A stretch of 64,000 bases of DNA from Silvania hatchlandensis (GCF_025564065.1 NZ_JAMGZK010000051.1:186001-250000); one strand, 5' to 3'. Numbered from the stretch's first letter, positions 29,696 through 41,574 are shown. A program made the numbers and translations. The notes: generated from the sequence alone by a model not told the origin.

Positions 29696-29719
29696 GCCCT
29701 CACCCACCGGGAGAGGGAG
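29696..29719. repeat. Truncated CCCTCACCC-type palindromic repeat
   Basis: GCCCTCACCC facing GGGAGAGGGAGA, a shortened member of the family seen at 6981-7082 and 23750-23784. It adjoins copy B of the mobile-element-like repeat just as 23750-23784 adjoins copy A, but in inverted orientation. Confidence 0.7.
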
Positions 29720-29746
29720 AAAACATAAAAAACGGCAATCGAAGTT

Positions 29747-30347
29747 GTAATGCTGGTCAGTTAAGCAAAATCACGCTTTTTTATTCGTTATTTTACTGAC
29801 TACAAAGCCCTTTGAGGAAAGCGTGGAACCGTTCCGTTCACTCTTAATCCTCTGCTTCCTGTCTGACGCGCTGCGGTGAACGTGTTAAGGGGGCCGCCGC
29901 CCCCTTAACAATCCCGGCTTCCGGCACAGAAAATCGCCGCTGCGCGGTCCCTCCACCTTCTCAGCGGTCTGAATGGGGCACGGGTGTTGAGTCCCCGCTG
30001 AAATCGGCGAACCGGAGACCGGATGACAAGGGCTGGACGCCAGGGATGGCGGACAGAGGCGACGCGAGACAGGACAAAATTGCCAGGAGCAATTTTGAAC
30101 AACGCTTGCGTTGGCCCCGAAGGGGCGAGTCCCAGGGATGGGACGAGTCATCACGAGTTGAGCCGACCGCAGGCAGGAGGTCGTGAGGTGAGCGTAGTGC
30201 GAAGCACCGATTTCGTCGCGGGGCCGCGGGGATTGGCAAGGGGGTCGCGGTGACCCCCTTGCCACGTTCACGTGCCGTGAAGCTACTATAATCTGCTGAA
30301 CATAAAGTGAACGGAACAATCCTCAATGCTTAACTGACCAGCATTAC
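29747..30347. mobile_element. Non-coding MITE-like repeat element, copy B (601 bp, inverted)
   Basis: Second copy of the element at 23062-23721, in opposite orientation. It has the same 19-bp terminal inverted repeats (29747-29765, 30329-30347). The flanking 10-bp direct repeats are AATCGAAGTT and AACCGAAGTT (29737-29746, 30348-30357), one base different. The long shared blocks differ from copy A at only scattered bases. It lacks A's 135-base segment but carries about 80 bases of its own (30074-30153), built from small hairpins such as AAAATTGC/GCAATTTT and GCCCC/GGGGC. No transposase is visible. Confidence 0.85.
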
Positions 30348-30369
30348 AACCGAAGTTGCCGTTTTGCTT

Positions 30370-31779
30370 TTACCTTACGCCTGCCATCCGTTTCTTACCG
30401 ATAAACATCCAGCCCAGCCCCAGCGCAATAAACCACAGTGGCGTCACGATCAGCGCCTGACGGGTATCCTCTTCAAGGGTTAGCAGAACCAGGACGAACA
30501 CAAAGAATGCCATGCAGACCCAGCACATCACCTTGCCCCACGGCATTTTGTAGATTGACTTCTCATGCAGGTGCGGACGCTGTTTGCGGTACACCAGGTA
30601 TGAGCAGAGGATGATGGTCCAGACGAACATGAACAGGATCGCCGACACCGTGGTGATCATGGTGAACGCACCGATCACGCTCGGGTTAACGTACAGCATC
30701 ACTACGCCGCCCAGCAGGCAGATACAGGAGAAGGTCAGCCCTTTCGCCGGTACCGCACGCTTAGAGAGTTTAGCGAACGCGCTCGGCGCCACGCCTTCCT
30801 GCGCCAGGCCGAACAGCATGCGGCTGGTAGAGAACACGCCGCTGTTGGCGGATGAGGCCGCAGACGTCAGTACCACGAAGTTAATCAGGCTCGCCGCAGC
30901 CGGCAGGCCCACCAGCACAAACAGCTCCACGAACGGGCTCTTGGTCGGCACAACCGAGCTCCACGGCGTGACCGACATAATGACAATCAGCGCAAAGACG
31001 TAGAACATAATGATGCGGATTGGAATGGAGTTAATTGCGCGCGGCAGAGATTTTTCCGGATCTTTGGTCTCTGCGGCGGTTGTTCCCACCAGCTCAATCC
31101 CCACGAAGGCAAACACCGCAATCTGAAAACCGGCAAAGAAGCCACTCAGCCCTTTCGGGAACCAGCCGCCGTCATTCCACAGATGGGTTACCGAGGCCTG
31201 CACGCCACTCGGAGAAGTGAAGTGCGTCAGTACCATCACCAGGCCAACCACGATCAGCCCGACAATCGCGACGATTTTGATCATCGCGAACCAGAACTCC
31301 ATCTCACCGAACATCTTCACGGTGGCGAGGTTCAGGCTCAACAGCAGGACAATCACCGCCAGTGATGCAACCCAGTCGGAGAGTCCGGGGAACCAGAACT
31401 GCGCATAGGCCGTAATGGCGACAACATCGGCCATCCCGGTGACCACCCAGCAGAACCAGTAGGTCCAGCCGGTGAAATAACCTGCCCACGGTCCTAACAG
31501 GTCGGAGGCAAAGTCGCTAAAGGATTTGTATTCGAGATTCGAGAGCAGCAGCTCGCCCATTGCACGCATAACAAAAAAGAGCATAAAGCCGATGATCATA
31601 TATACGAATATGATTGACGGCCCGGCCAGACTGATGGTTTTGCCTGACCCCATAAACAGCCCGGTGCCGATAGCACCGCCGATGGCGATAAGCTGAATAT
31701 GACGGTTTGTGAGATTACGCCGTAGCGACTGCTCAGACGGTGCCTCTTCGTCGGCAACGACTTTTACCTGATCTACCAT
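30370..31779 (-). CDS. cycA: D-serine/D-alanine/glycine:H+ symporter CycA
   Basis: Inner-membrane amino-acid permease (APC family, 12 helices) that imports glycine, D-alanine, D-serine and the antibiotic D-cycloserine. The 469 residues (E. coli 470) include the first-helix motif GGAIGTGLFMGSGKTI (about 34-49) and the conserved GIELVGTTAAETKDPEKSLP near 225-244. The upstream leader contains AACAACACA and TTACAACAGG, CA-rich sequences of the kind bound by the small RNA GcvB, which represses cycA in E. coli; that control here is inferred. Copy B of the repeat lies just beyond its stop codon. Confidence 0.97.
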   Translation of the reverse strand: MVDQVKVVADEEAPSEQSLRRNLTNRHIQLIAIGGAIGTGLFMGSGKTISLAGPSIIFVYMIIGFMLFFVMRAMGELLLSNLEYKSFSDFASDLLGPWAGYFTGWTYWFCWVVTGMADVVAITAYAQFWFPGLSDWVASLAVIVLLLSLNLATVKMFGEMEFWFAMIKIVAIVGLIVVGLVMVLTHFTSPSGVQASVTHLWNDGGWFPKGLSGFFAGFQIAVFAFVGIELVGTTAAETKDPEKSLPRAINSIPIRIIMFYVFALIVIMSVTPWSSVVPTKSPFVELFVLVGLPAAASLINFVVLTSAASSANSGVFSTSRMLFGLAQEGVAPSAFAKLSKRAVPAKGLTFSCICLLGGVVMLYVNPSVIGAFTMITTVSAILFMFVWTIILCSYLVYRKQRPHLHEKSIYKMPWGKVMCWVCMAFFVFVLVLLTLEEDTRQALIVTPLWFIALGLGWMFIGKKRMAGVR

Positions 31780-32088
31780 GTGATTTTTTCCTGTTGTAAC
31801 TGCCTGTGTTGTTTAGGCTCTTCTGGCCCTTTATAACGTCGAAAAGCGACGGCCCTGTTTAAGGACTCATCGATATTAGGTAAGAATCGGCGGGATGAAT
31901 ACTATGATTTAAATATTATGTTAATAATATGTTTAAAGTGAGTGTCATATCACTCATACAGCGCGAAACAGCTCACAAAAATACACTTACCATCTACATT
32001 TGCAAGATAATCTGTTGATTAGCGCGTAACTATAGGTTTTTTAACTATTTTCCCCTCCCCAAATGAGGAGAGGAAAAAGATCGTTCGC
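31780..32088. other. Intergenic region upstream of cycA
   Basis: About 310 bases without a gene between cycA and the 3' end of fklB. The part near cycA is its leader, with CA-rich stretches (see cycA) and a possible -10 TTATAAA on the minus strand near 31830. The middle is AT-rich. The part next to fklB holds a CCCCTCCCC / GGAGAGG imperfect palindrome (about 32051-32075), which may be a weak terminator or a decayed repeat. Confidence 0.5.
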
Positions 32089-32709
32089 TTACAGGATTTC
32101 CAGCAGCTCGACTTCAAACACCAGGGTGCTGAATGGCGGGATAGACGCGCCAGCGCCACGCTCGCCGTAGGCCAGGTTCTGCGGGATAGTCAGTTCCCAT
32201 TTAGAACCAACTGGCATCAGAGTCAGCGCTTCGATCCAGCCTGGGATCACGCCGTTGACCGGGAATTCTGCCGGTTCGCCGCGCGCCACGGAGCTGTCGA
32301 ACACGGTGCCGTCGATCAGCTTACCGGTGTAGTGCACGCGAACGTGGTCAGTGCGAGCCGGGATAGTACCTTCGCCCTGGTTGATCACGCGGAATTGCAG
32401 CCCGGTTTCGGTGCTGTTCACGCCTTCGCGCTCGCGGTTTTCTTCCAGGAACTTAACGCCTTCTGCCGCCATCTCTTCAAAATGCGCGCGACGCACAACG
32501 TCAGCACGTTCGTGAATTTCGCGCAGCGCGCGGTGAACCACATCCACCGGAACCGCCGGGTGCTTACCTTCCAGCGCATCGGCGATACCCGCCACCAGCG
32601 CTTCAGGTAACAGACCCTGCAGGCCTGATTCGCTCAGCTGCTGGCCTACCTGCAAGCCGATACCGTAGCTTGCCTGCGCTTCGATTGTGTCAAAAGTCGG
32701 GGTGGTCAT
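32089..32709 (-). CDS. fklB: FKBP-type peptidyl-prolyl cis-trans isomerase FklB (FKBP22)
   Basis: Speeds cis-trans isomerisation of peptide bonds before proline during folding. The 206 residues have an N-terminal helical dimerisation domain (about 1-90) and a C-terminal FKBP domain (about 110-206) with [28 protein letters not shown] and [26 protein letters not shown]. No signal peptide is visible. I start it at [12 protein letters not shown] (32709) behind GGAAGGA, equal to E. coli; an in-frame ATG 16 codons earlier has no homology. It is divergent from ytfB. Confidence 0.97.
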   Translation of the reverse strand: MTTPTFDTIEAQASYGIGLQVGQQLSESGLQGLLPEALVAGIADALEGKHPAVPVDVVHRALREIHERADVVRRAHFEEMAAEGVKFLEENREREGVNSTETGLQFRVINQGEGTIPARTDHVRVHYTGKLIDGTVFDSSVARGEPAEFPVNGVIPGWIEALTLMPVGSKWELTIPQNLAYGERGAGASIPPFSTLVFEVELLEIL

Positions 32710-32940
32710 GGGTTTTCCTTCCATCACATTTAAAGTAGCGGGCAGCATAACAGCCACCCTCCATCCGGTAAAACTTTGTCTTATTGAAAGATGACAAATT
32801 GCGACGAAACAGAAACAATAGAGACTATCTGGATTATTCCCGAATATGTCACGGAAGCCGGCTTTGCTACGCCCATCAGTCAGTTAGCAAACTATACTTC
32901 TCGGGACAGGATAAAAGCGACGCGGAGCAGGAGGAAAGCC

Positions 32941-33579
32941 ATGCCCGGGCCATTTGAATTAAAACCTACCCTGACGAAAATCTGGCATGCGCCAGACAAC
33001 TTTCGCCTTATGGATCCGCTGCCGCCGCTGCACCGCAGAGGCATTATCATTGGGATGCTGCTGGTCATTATAGGTTTCTTGCTTCCGGGTGCCGACGATA
33101 GCGGGACACCCCCCGCGCGTCGGGATGCGGAGCTGGATATCCGCTCGCAATCGCAGCCGCAGCCAGACGCACAGCCGATGCAGACGCAGCTGGTTGCACC
33201 GTCAAACGATCCGGGCCAGATGGCCCCCGTCGAACCGGAGCCTGTCCAGGAGGAACAACCGCAGGAGCAGCAGGCTGCCACCCCGGTTCAATCCCAGCAG
33301 CCGCCGGGTATCGAACAACAGTGGCGTACCTATCGCGTAGAAGCGGGCAAAACGATGGCGCAGCTGTTCCGCGACCATAACCTGCCGCCTACCGATGTTT
33401 ATGCGATGGCGCAGGTCGAAGGCGCAGGCAAGCCGTTGAGCAACCTGCAAAATGGCCAGATGGTGCAGATCCGTCAGAACGCCAGCGGCGTGGTGACAGG
33501 CCTGACGATTGACAGCGGTAATGGCCAGCAGGTGCTGTTTACTCGCCAGGCTGACGGCAGCTTCTTACGCGTTAAGTAG
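32941..33579 (+). CDS. ytfB: OapA-domain cell-division-associated protein YtfB
   Basis: Inner-membrane protein of 212 residues. A short cytoplasmic part is followed by one membrane helix (about 33-51, RGIIIGMLLVIIGFLLPG), a long Gln/Pro/Glu-rich periplasmic linker (about 60-120) and a C-terminal LysM-like OapA domain (about 128-212) beginning near WRTYRVEAGKTMAQLFRDH. E. coli YtfB localises to the septum and its OapA domain binds glycans. The start MPGPFELKPTL at 32941 follows GGAGGAAAG and matches E. coli; the frame is open 50 codons further upstream but not conserved. Confidence 0.95.
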   Translation: MPGPFELKPTLTKIWHAPDNFRLMDPLPPLHRRGIIIGMLLVIIGFLLPGADDSGTPPARRDAELDIRSQSQPQPDAQPMQTQLVAPSNDPGQMAPVEPEPVQEEQPQEQQAATPVQSQQPPGIEQQWRTYRVEAGKTMAQLFRDHNLPPTDVYAMAQVEGAGKPLSNLQNGQMVQIRQNASGVVTGLTIDSGNGQQVLFTRQADGSFLRVK

Positions 33580-33584
33580 TACGC

Positions 33585-34535
33585 TTACCGGGGTGACAAG
33601 GCGGGCTTTTTGCTCTCCTTGTTAACCCACCAAATCCCGGAACAGACCAGCACCAGCGCAATCGCGTATTTGATATCCAGAATATTTTCCCCAAGGAAGA
33701 CAGCAGACAGCACCGTTCCGGCCACCGGGACGACAAAGTTGAACGGTGCGATCATGCTGACGCGATTGTATTTCAGCAGCAGACTCCACAGCGCAAAGGC
33801 CACCGAAGAGAGCAGCGTCAGATAGCCCAGCACCGCCGCCGCTTTAACGCTGTGCACTTCCAGCGTCCCGCCCGTGATATACCCCCCGACAACCAGCATT
33901 ACGCCACCAATTGCCAACTGCCAGCCGGTCATCACCATCGGGTCGACCGTCTGGGAAATGCGTTTCCCGTACAGGGTGGCGGCAGAGAGTATAAAGGCCG
34001 CCAGCACCACAAAACCGTCCCCGTTCCAGACAAAATGGAAGTCCTGCAGGCCGCTGTTAAAGTTTACGAGCATTACCCCTGCAAAACCGAGGATGCAGCC
34101 GAGGGCTTTGTTGTAGCTGATCCTGTCGTTTTGATAGATGAAGTGCGCCAGCATCACGCTGAAGAAGGTGGCGGTGGCGTTCATGATCGACCCTTTCGCA
34201 CCCGTGGTGTAGGCGAGGCCGATATAAAAGAAAGTGTACTGGATTGCCGTCTGCGTCAGGCCAAGCACCGTCAGCTGGCCAAACTGCCGTGGGGTAAGTC
34301 TGGCGACAGGCTTACGCTGGGCGAGGGCAAACAGCAGCAACAGCAGGCCTGCAAAGACAAAACGGTAGCCGGCAAAGACCACCTTTGAGGGAATATCGTC
34401 GGTGGCAATCTGAAACAGTTCATAGCCGCTTTTGATCGCCGGATAGGAGCTGCCCCAGAGCAGGCAACAGAGCGTCGCGCTGGCATAGGCGATTTTTTTA
34501 CGGGCAAAAACGGGTGTGGGCAGAACGGAGTCCAT
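33585..34535 (-). CDS. EamA/DMT-family transporter
   Basis: The 316-residue product has about ten hydrophobic helices arranged as two EamA repeats. The first repeat has LLWGSSYPAIKSG (about 22-34) and YTFFYIGLAYTTGAKGSI; the second ends in LVCSGIWWVNKES. Such proteins export amino acids, nucleosides or drugs; the substrate cannot be told. I use the ATG at 34535; a TTG four codons earlier is possible. E. coli has no working gene at this place (between rplI and ytfB), so this is an accessory insertion. It ends 5 bases from the convergent ytfB. Confidence 0.88.
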   Translation of the reverse strand: MDSVLPTPVFARKKIAYASATLCCLLWGSSYPAIKSGYELFQIATDDIPSKVVFAGYRFVFAGLLLLLFALAQRKPVARLTPRQFGQLTVLGLTQTAIQYTFFYIGLAYTTGAKGSIMNATATFFSVMLAHFIYQNDRISYNKALGCILGFAGVMLVNFNSGLQDFHFVWNGDGFVVLAAFILSAATLYGKRISQTVDPMVMTGWQLAIGGVMLVVGGYITGGTLEVHSVKAAAVLGYLTLLSSVAFALWSLLLKYNRVSMIAPFNFVVPVAGTVLSAVFLGENILDIKYAIALVLVCSGIWWVNKESKKPALSPR

Positions 34536-34632
34536 AGCAAATCTCAAAGATAAAATGGCGTTTCATTTTATTATCAGAGAATGCGGCAGGAATAGCTACC
34601 ATACAAGCCAAAAAGGCGAGCCGGGTCGCGTT

Positions 34633-34663
34633 AAAAAGCAAAACGCCGGCACAAGGCCGGCGC
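34633..34663 (-). terminator. Terminator of the rpsF-priB-rpsR-rplI operon
   Basis: On the minus strand CGCCGGC pairs with GCCGGCG around a five-base loop, followed by TTTTGCTTTTTAA. It lies 25 bases after the rplI stop codon. Confidence 0.9.
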
Positions 34664-34687
34664 TTCGACGTGGTGACGAGTAATTAC

Positions 34688-35149
<462 letters not shown>

Positions 35150-35178
35150 TTAAAGTCGTATTAATGGACCGTGCCCGA

Positions 35179-35725
<547 letters not shown>

Positions 35726-35731
35726 CAGAAA

Positions 35732-36145
<414 letters not shown>

Positions 36146-36152
36146 TTATTCA

Positions 36153-36187
36153 GCCTCCTGTCTGGGTCAGCCGCGGCCCATGGAGGC
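36153..36187 (-). promoter_or_regulatory. S6:S18-binding mRNA leader hairpin
   Basis: In the rpsF leader (minus strand) GCCTCC pairs with GGAGGC. Inside, TGGG pairs with CCCA and encloses a CCGCGGC-rich bulge and loop. This matches the published S6:S18 autoregulatory motif in rpsF leaders as I remember it. When bound, it would hide the start of rpsF and repress the operon. Confidence 0.7.
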
Positions 36188-36227
36188 AAGGAACGTGATT
36201 AAAGGGCGGCTGAAAAATTGACGCGCC

Positions 36228-36256
36228 ATTCTAATTGCCCCCCCCAGAAAACTCAA
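36228..36256 (-). promoter_or_regulatory. Promoter of the rpsF operon
   Basis: Minus strand -35 TTGAGT (36251-36256), 17-base spacer with eight consecutive G, and -10 TAGAAT (36228-36233). It is about 100 bases upstream of rpsF, directly before the leader hairpin. Confidence 0.7.
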
Positions 36257-36451
36257 GTTGATTGCACAAATAATTCGCACAAAGCGCAAAGCCAGTCTAA
36301 GTGGGTGATTTACCATTAGTCACAGGCGATCGCGACGTTTTTTTGAACAACAGCATCAGAAATGGTCGCGATTGCCCACCAGATTAGTGGTTACACTTTA
36401 ACCAGTAGACGTGAATATCGTCGCACCGAAGGTTGTCGTGGAGCGCATATC

Positions 36452-36727
36452 ATGAAAAAGATCACCCTGGCCATTCTGGCTGCGCTATTGCTCAGTGCAA
36501 ACGCGACAGCAGCCATAAAGGTTGATAGCCGACAGGCCAGAAATATGGATGATGTGCAAAGTCTGGGCGTCATTTATATCAACCATAACTTCGCCACGGA
36601 AAGTGAAGCTACAGAAGCGATTAACGCAGAAGCCGATGCGCGGGATGCCCGCTACTATCACGTCATGCTCACCCGTGAACCGGGCAGCAACGGCAATATG
36701 CACGTCAGCGCAGATATCTATCGGTAA
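36452..36727 (+). CDS. yjfY: YjfY, periplasmic DUF1471 (YhcN-family) protein
   Basis: Small exported protein of 91 residues. It has a signal peptide (MKKITLAILAALLLSANATA) cleaved near AIKVDS, then one DUF1471 domain with the family's ADARDARYYHVML core and a C-terminal VSADIYR. E. coli paralogues (BhsA, McbA, BsmA) are tied to stress and biofilm, but the function of YjfY is not established. The start at 36452 follows GGAG. It lies between the rpsF and ula operons, as in E. coli. Two paralogues, bsmA and yjfN, are also in the window. Confidence 0.92.
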   Translation: MKKITLAILAALLLSANATAAIKVDSRQARNMDDVQSLGVIYINHNFATESEATEAINAEADARDARYYHVMLTREPGSNGNMHVSADIYR

Positions 36728-36783
36728 TGCTTTGACGCTAGCACCAGGAAAGCCAACAACGAGAATATTGTCATAGTGAGATT

Positions 36784-36808
36784 AGCCCCCTGCCCGGGGG
36801 CTTTTTTT
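36784..36808 (+). terminator. Intrinsic terminator after yjfY
   Basis: Stem AGCCCCC / GGGGGCT (36784-36790, 36796-36802) with a five-base loop and a run of seven T. It touches the 3' end of the convergent ulaF and may serve both sides. Confidence 0.92.
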
Positions 36809-37493
36809 ATTTTTGCCCGTAATAGGCATTCGGACCATGCTTACGCATAAAGTGCTTGTTGAGCAGATAGCGGTCGACCGGCTGCAGTTGCGGATTGATG
36901 CCCTGGGCAATCCACGCCATTCTTGCTACCTCTTCCAGCACCACGGCGTTATGCACCGCATCGTGGGCATCTTTACCCCAGGCGAAAGGACCGTGCTGCC
37001 AGACAACAACCCCCGGATTGTGCAGCGGCTCAGCATCACCCAGCGTTTCAATGATCACCTTGCCAGTGTTGAGCTCGTACTCGCCCTGCACCTCCTCTTC
37101 ACTTAATCCCCGTGTACAAGGGATATCGCCAAAGAAGTAGTCCGCATGGGTGGTCCCCAGCGCGGGGATCGCCCGCCCGGCCTGCGCCCAGGCAGTCGCG
37201 TGCGTCGAGTGGGTATGCACCACCCCGCCGATTGAGGGATAACGCTGATAGAGCGCAAGATGAGTTGCGGTATCGGAAGAGGGTCGCCATTTCCCCTCGA
37301 CGACCTTGCCGCTGAGATCCACCACCACGATATCGTCCACGCCCATGCTGTCATAGGCCACGCCGCTGGGCTTGATCGCTACCCACCCGCGCGCGCGGTC
37401 AATGGCACTGACGTTTCCCCAGGTAAAGGTGACGAGACCGTAACGCGGCAAATCCATATTCGCCTCATACACCTGCTGCTTAAGCTGCTGCAT
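36807..37493 (-). CDS. ulaF: L-ribulose-5-phosphate 4-epimerase UlaF
   Basis: Converts L-ribulose 5-phosphate to D-xylulose 5-phosphate, the last step of anaerobic L-ascorbate use, feeding the pentose phosphate pathway. The 228 residues belong to the class II aldolase/AraD family: [12 protein letters not shown] at about 23-34, the zinc-binding [13 protein letters not shown] (about 93-105) and a third His near WQHGPFAWG (about 169-177). Its start overlaps ulaE by 14 bases. Last gene of ulaABCDEF. Confidence 0.98.
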   Translation of the reverse strand: MQQLKQQVYEANMDLPRYGLVTFTWGNVSAIDRARGWVAIKPSGVAYDSMGVDDIVVVDLSGKVVEGKWRPSSDTATHLALYQRYPSIGGVVHTHSTHATAWAQAGRAIPALGTTHADYFFGDIPCTRGLSEEEVQGEYELNTGKVIIETLGDAEPLHNPGVVVWQHGPFAWGKDAHDAVHNAVVLEEVARMAWIAQGINPQLQPVDRYLLNKHFMRKHGPNAYYGQK

Positions 37494-38346
37494 GTTCGCC
37501 TCCTGTCAGCCCGGCACGCGCCATCTGTTCAAGCACCCAGTCGCGTGCTTTTGCAACTTCACGCTCCGGGTTTTCAGCGGTTTCGCTCCACATCTCAATC
37601 AGATACGGTCCGCAATAGCCGCTCTGTTTAAGCGTGGTAAAGCACTGTTCAAAATCCACTACCCCGCTGCCGAAGGGGACGTTTTTAAACACGCCCGGTC
37701 GCGTGTCTTTGACGTGTACCGCCACGATGTGCCCTGTCCCGGCCTGCAGCTCCATCTGCACGTCGTTATCCCACGCGGAAAGATTGCCAATATCGGGATA
37801 GAGCTGGAACCACGGGTTATTCAGGTAGTGGGCATAGCCCAGCGCTTTGCTGATGGAGTTCATCAGCGGGTAGTCCATGATCTCCATCGCCAGCGTCACC
37901 TGCGCGCGGCTGGCCATCTCGACGCTCTCTTTCAGCCCTTCGCGAAAGCGGCGGCGCGTTTCATCGTTCGCTTCCTGATAGTAAACGTCATAGCCCGCGA
38001 GCTGGATAACGCGGATCCCCACGTCCTGAGCCAGGCGAATCGCCTTCGCCATGATCTCCAGCCCCTGGCGACGCACCGCATTGTCCTGGCTGCCGAGCGG
38101 AAAACGACGGTGGGCACTCAGGCACATCGACGGCACGCGTACGCCAGTTTCAGCGATAGCGGACACCAGCGTCAGCCGCTGCTCACGCGACCAGTCGAGA
38201 CGCGACAAGCGCGCATCGGTTTCATCCACCGACATTTCGACAAAATCAAAGCCCAGCTTTTTGGCGAGCTGGAGTCGCTCAAGCCAGTCCTCCCCGGCGG
38301 GGAGGGCCTTTTCATAGATCCCGAGCGGAACCTGTTTGCTTAACAT
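37480..38346 (-). CDS. ulaE: L-xylulose-5-phosphate 3-epimerase UlaE
   Basis: Converts L-xylulose 5-phosphate to L-ribulose 5-phosphate. The 288-residue TIM-barrel protein (E. coli 284) has the family sequences [11 protein letters not shown] (about 32-42), [22 protein letters not shown] and [16 protein letters not shown]; the metal ligands are Glu and Asp/His on barrel strands. The C-terminus is a few residues longer than in E. coli and ends in an Ala-rich tail that overlaps the ulaF start. Confidence 0.97.
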   Translation of the reverse strand: MLSKQVPLGIYEKALPAGEDWLERLQLAKKLGFDFVEMSVDETDARLSRLDWSREQRLTLVSAIAETGVRVPSMCLSAHRRFPLGSQDNAVRRQGLEIMAKAIRLAQDVGIRVIQLAGYDVYYQEANDETRRRFREGLKESVEMASRAQVTLAMEIMDYPLMNSISKALGYAHYLNNPWFQLYPDIGNLSAWDNDVQMELQAGTGHIVAVHVKDTRPGVFKNVPFGSGVVDFEQCFTTLKQSGYCGPYLIEMWSETAENPEREVAKARDWVLEQMARAGLTGGEHAAA

Positions 38347-38355
38347 AGCCGCTCC

Positions 38356-39009
38356 TTATCCCCACAGCTGGGCGATGGAACGTTTGAACTGACGTGCGGC
38401 TTCAACCGGCGAGGCGGCATCGCGAATGCTGCGACCGGCGATAAACACGTGAATCGGAATACCGGCGAACAGCGGCAGATCCTCGAGCGCCAGGCCACCC
38501 GTCACGGTGACTTTAAAGCCCATGTCGGCCAGACGCTTAACGGCGTTGATATCCGCTTCACCCCAGGCAACGCCCGCCGCCTGCGCATCGCGACTGCGGT
38601 GATACACCACCTGCTGAATACCAACGTCGCGCCACGCTTTCGCCTGTTCCCAGGTCCAGAAGCCAGTCAGTTCGATCTGCACGTCGCCGTTAAATTCTTT
38701 GGCGACGTCCAGCGCCCCCACGGCAGTGTTGATGTCTGCGCAGCAGATCACCGTGACCCAGTCGGCGTTGGCTTCAAAACACATCCGCGACAGGATTTTG
38801 CCCGCATCGGCAATTTTGGCGTCCGCCAGCACAATTTTGTGCGGATACAGGGCTTTCAGATCGCGAACGGCGCGCACGCCCTCCCCCACGCAGAGGATGG
38901 TGCCCACTTCAATAATGTCGACCTCATCGGCGATAAGGCGTGTGGTGTCATAAGCGTGAGACAAGGTCTGGTTATCCAGCGCAACCTGGAGCATCGGTAA
39001 CTGTGACAT
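38356..39009 (-). CDS. ulaD: 3-keto-L-gulonate-6-phosphate decarboxylase UlaD
   Basis: Decarboxylates 3-keto-L-gulonate 6-phosphate to L-xylulose 5-phosphate. The 217 residues form an orotidine-decarboxylase-type barrel with the conserved [15 protein letters not shown] (about 58-72) holding the catalytic Asp/Lys pair, and [13 protein letters not shown] and [10 protein letters not shown] at the phosphate-binding end. It lies 12 bases after ulaC and 9 before ulaE. Confidence 0.98.
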   Translation of the reverse strand: MSQLPMLQVALDNQTLSHAYDTTRLIADEVDIIEVGTILCVGEGVRAVRDLKALYPHKIVLADAKIADAGKILSRMCFEANADWVTVICCADINTAVGALDVAKEFNGDVQIELTGFWTWEQAKAWRDVGIQQVVYHRSRDAQAAGVAWGEADINAVKRLADMGFKVTVTGGLALEDLPLFAGIPIHVFIAGRSIRDAASPVEAARQFKRSIAQLWG

Positions 39010-39021
39010 AGATATTCCCTC

Positions 39022-39489
39022 TTAGACGGCGGCCGCATCGGCGCGGTCAATTAAATCCAGCACGTCCTGCTCGCTGCGACAGGCGCGTAAACGGTCAAAA
39101 TTGGCTTCATCTTCAAACAGATTAACGATTTGCATGATCCCCACTTCCTGATGGGTATTGGCATCCACCGCCGCCATGGTGATCAGGATATCGACCGGGT
39201 CATTGTCGTCATGGTTAAACACCAGCGGCGTTTTTAGCGTCACCAGCGCAAAGCCCGTTTTCTTTACGCCCTCTTCCGGGCGGCCATGCGGCATAGCCAG
39301 CCCTGGGGCAATCACAAAGTACGGGCCAAACTGCGCAACGCCATCGAGGATGGCCTGGTAATAACGCGGCTCGACCACGTCGGCCGCGACCAGTAAATCG
39401 ACACCGATTTTTACCGCTTCCTGCCAGCTGCTGGCGTCTGCCTGCAGCGTGATGGAGTGGTTCTCGGCCAGTGAATCACGTAATTTCAT
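39022..39489 (-). CDS. ulaC: Ascorbate-specific PTS EIIA component UlaC
   Basis: Cytoplasmic phosphocarrier of the L-ascorbate phosphotransferase system. The 155 residues belong to the mannitol/fructose EIIA family; the phosphorylated His68 lies in [11 protein letters not shown]. It accepts phosphate from HPr and passes it to UlaB. Third gene of the operon, 9 bases after ulaB. Confidence 0.97.
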   Translation of the reverse strand: MKLRDSLAENHSITLQADASSWQEAVKIGVDLLVAADVVEPRYYQAILDGVAQFGPYFVIAPGLAMPHGRPEEGVKKTGFALVTLKTPLVFNHDDNDPVDILITMAAVDANTHQEVGIMQIVNLFEDEANFDRLRACRSEQDVLDLIDRADAAAV

Positions 39490-39498
39490 GGCGCAACC

Positions 39499-39804
39499 TT
39501 ATTTCACATCTGCTGGAAAGTGCGCAGCGATCACTTCCATCAGTTTTGGGCCAAAATCTGCGGGGGAGAGCATATTGCGCACGCCCACCACGTATTTATT
39601 GCCTGACACCGTGATTTCGCCGGCGATATGGGTCGAGGCAATGATCACGTCCGCCCCACTGAGTTCGCTTTTGTACTCACCGACGGCGCAGCTGTTCACC
39701 GTGTGATTCACACCCTGCTCGGTGAGAAACTGATCCACTTTCATTTTCATGATCATGGAGCTGCCTTGTCCGTTGCCACATACAGCCAGAATACGTACGG
39801 TCAT
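39499..39804 (-). CDS. ulaB: Ascorbate-specific PTS EIIB component UlaB
   Basis: Small 101-residue phosphocarrier that passes phosphate from UlaC to ascorbate during transport by UlaA. The active-site Cys9 is in the P-loop-like VCGNGQGSS. Length and position between ulaA and ulaC match E. coli. Confidence 0.97.
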   Translation of the reverse strand: MTVRILAVCGNGQGSSMIMKMKVDQFLTEQGVNHTVNSCAVGEYKSELSGADVIIASTHIAGEITVSGNKYVVGVRNMLSPADFGPKLMEVIAAHFPADVK

Positions 39805-39819
39805 AATCAGAACTCCTTA

Positions 39820-41274
<1,455 letters not shown>

Positions 41275-41280
41275 CTAGTA

Positions 41281-41323
41281 ATCACAAATAATCACTACAA
41301 GATTGAATTTGATTATTTGTGAT
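41281..41323. promoter_or_regulatory. Inverted-repeat operator in the ulaA-ulaG control region
   Basis: A perfect 14-bp inverted repeat, ATCACAAATAATCA (41281-41294) and TGATTATTTGTGAT (41310-41323), with a 15-base spacer, about 65-105 bases before ulaA. E. coli represses both divergent units with UlaR bound to several operators here, with help from IHF and CRP, so this pair is a good candidate for a UlaR site. A 12-bp palindrome GTGATGTATCAC (41319-41330) overlaps its right arm. Confidence 0.65.
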
Positions 41324-41574
41324 GTATCACGCAAATTATTTCCACACGCCGCGCAGTGACTTTATCCTCAACAACTGACATCCATATAAAATCTTATAAT
41401 TCAATTAATTAATTAAACTCAATGTAACAACAAGTAGGGCTGACGACGTCTGGAACGGACTTCGCACAAGAATTTCGCCTGGCAAAATGCCGTTGCAATG
41501 TTGCTTCCCCGGTGTCAACATAAATCAAAATACATCACCAATTGATTAATTATGAGAAAAAGGGAGTCCGCAAA

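Noticed and set aside
23062..30347. The 7.3-kb block between the two inverted repeats as a composite transposon or an inversion
   Set aside because: The core genes inside (ytfH, qorB, ytfF, ytfE) have the same order and orientation as in E. coli, so the block was neither brought in nor inverted as a unit; the two repeats inserted separately.
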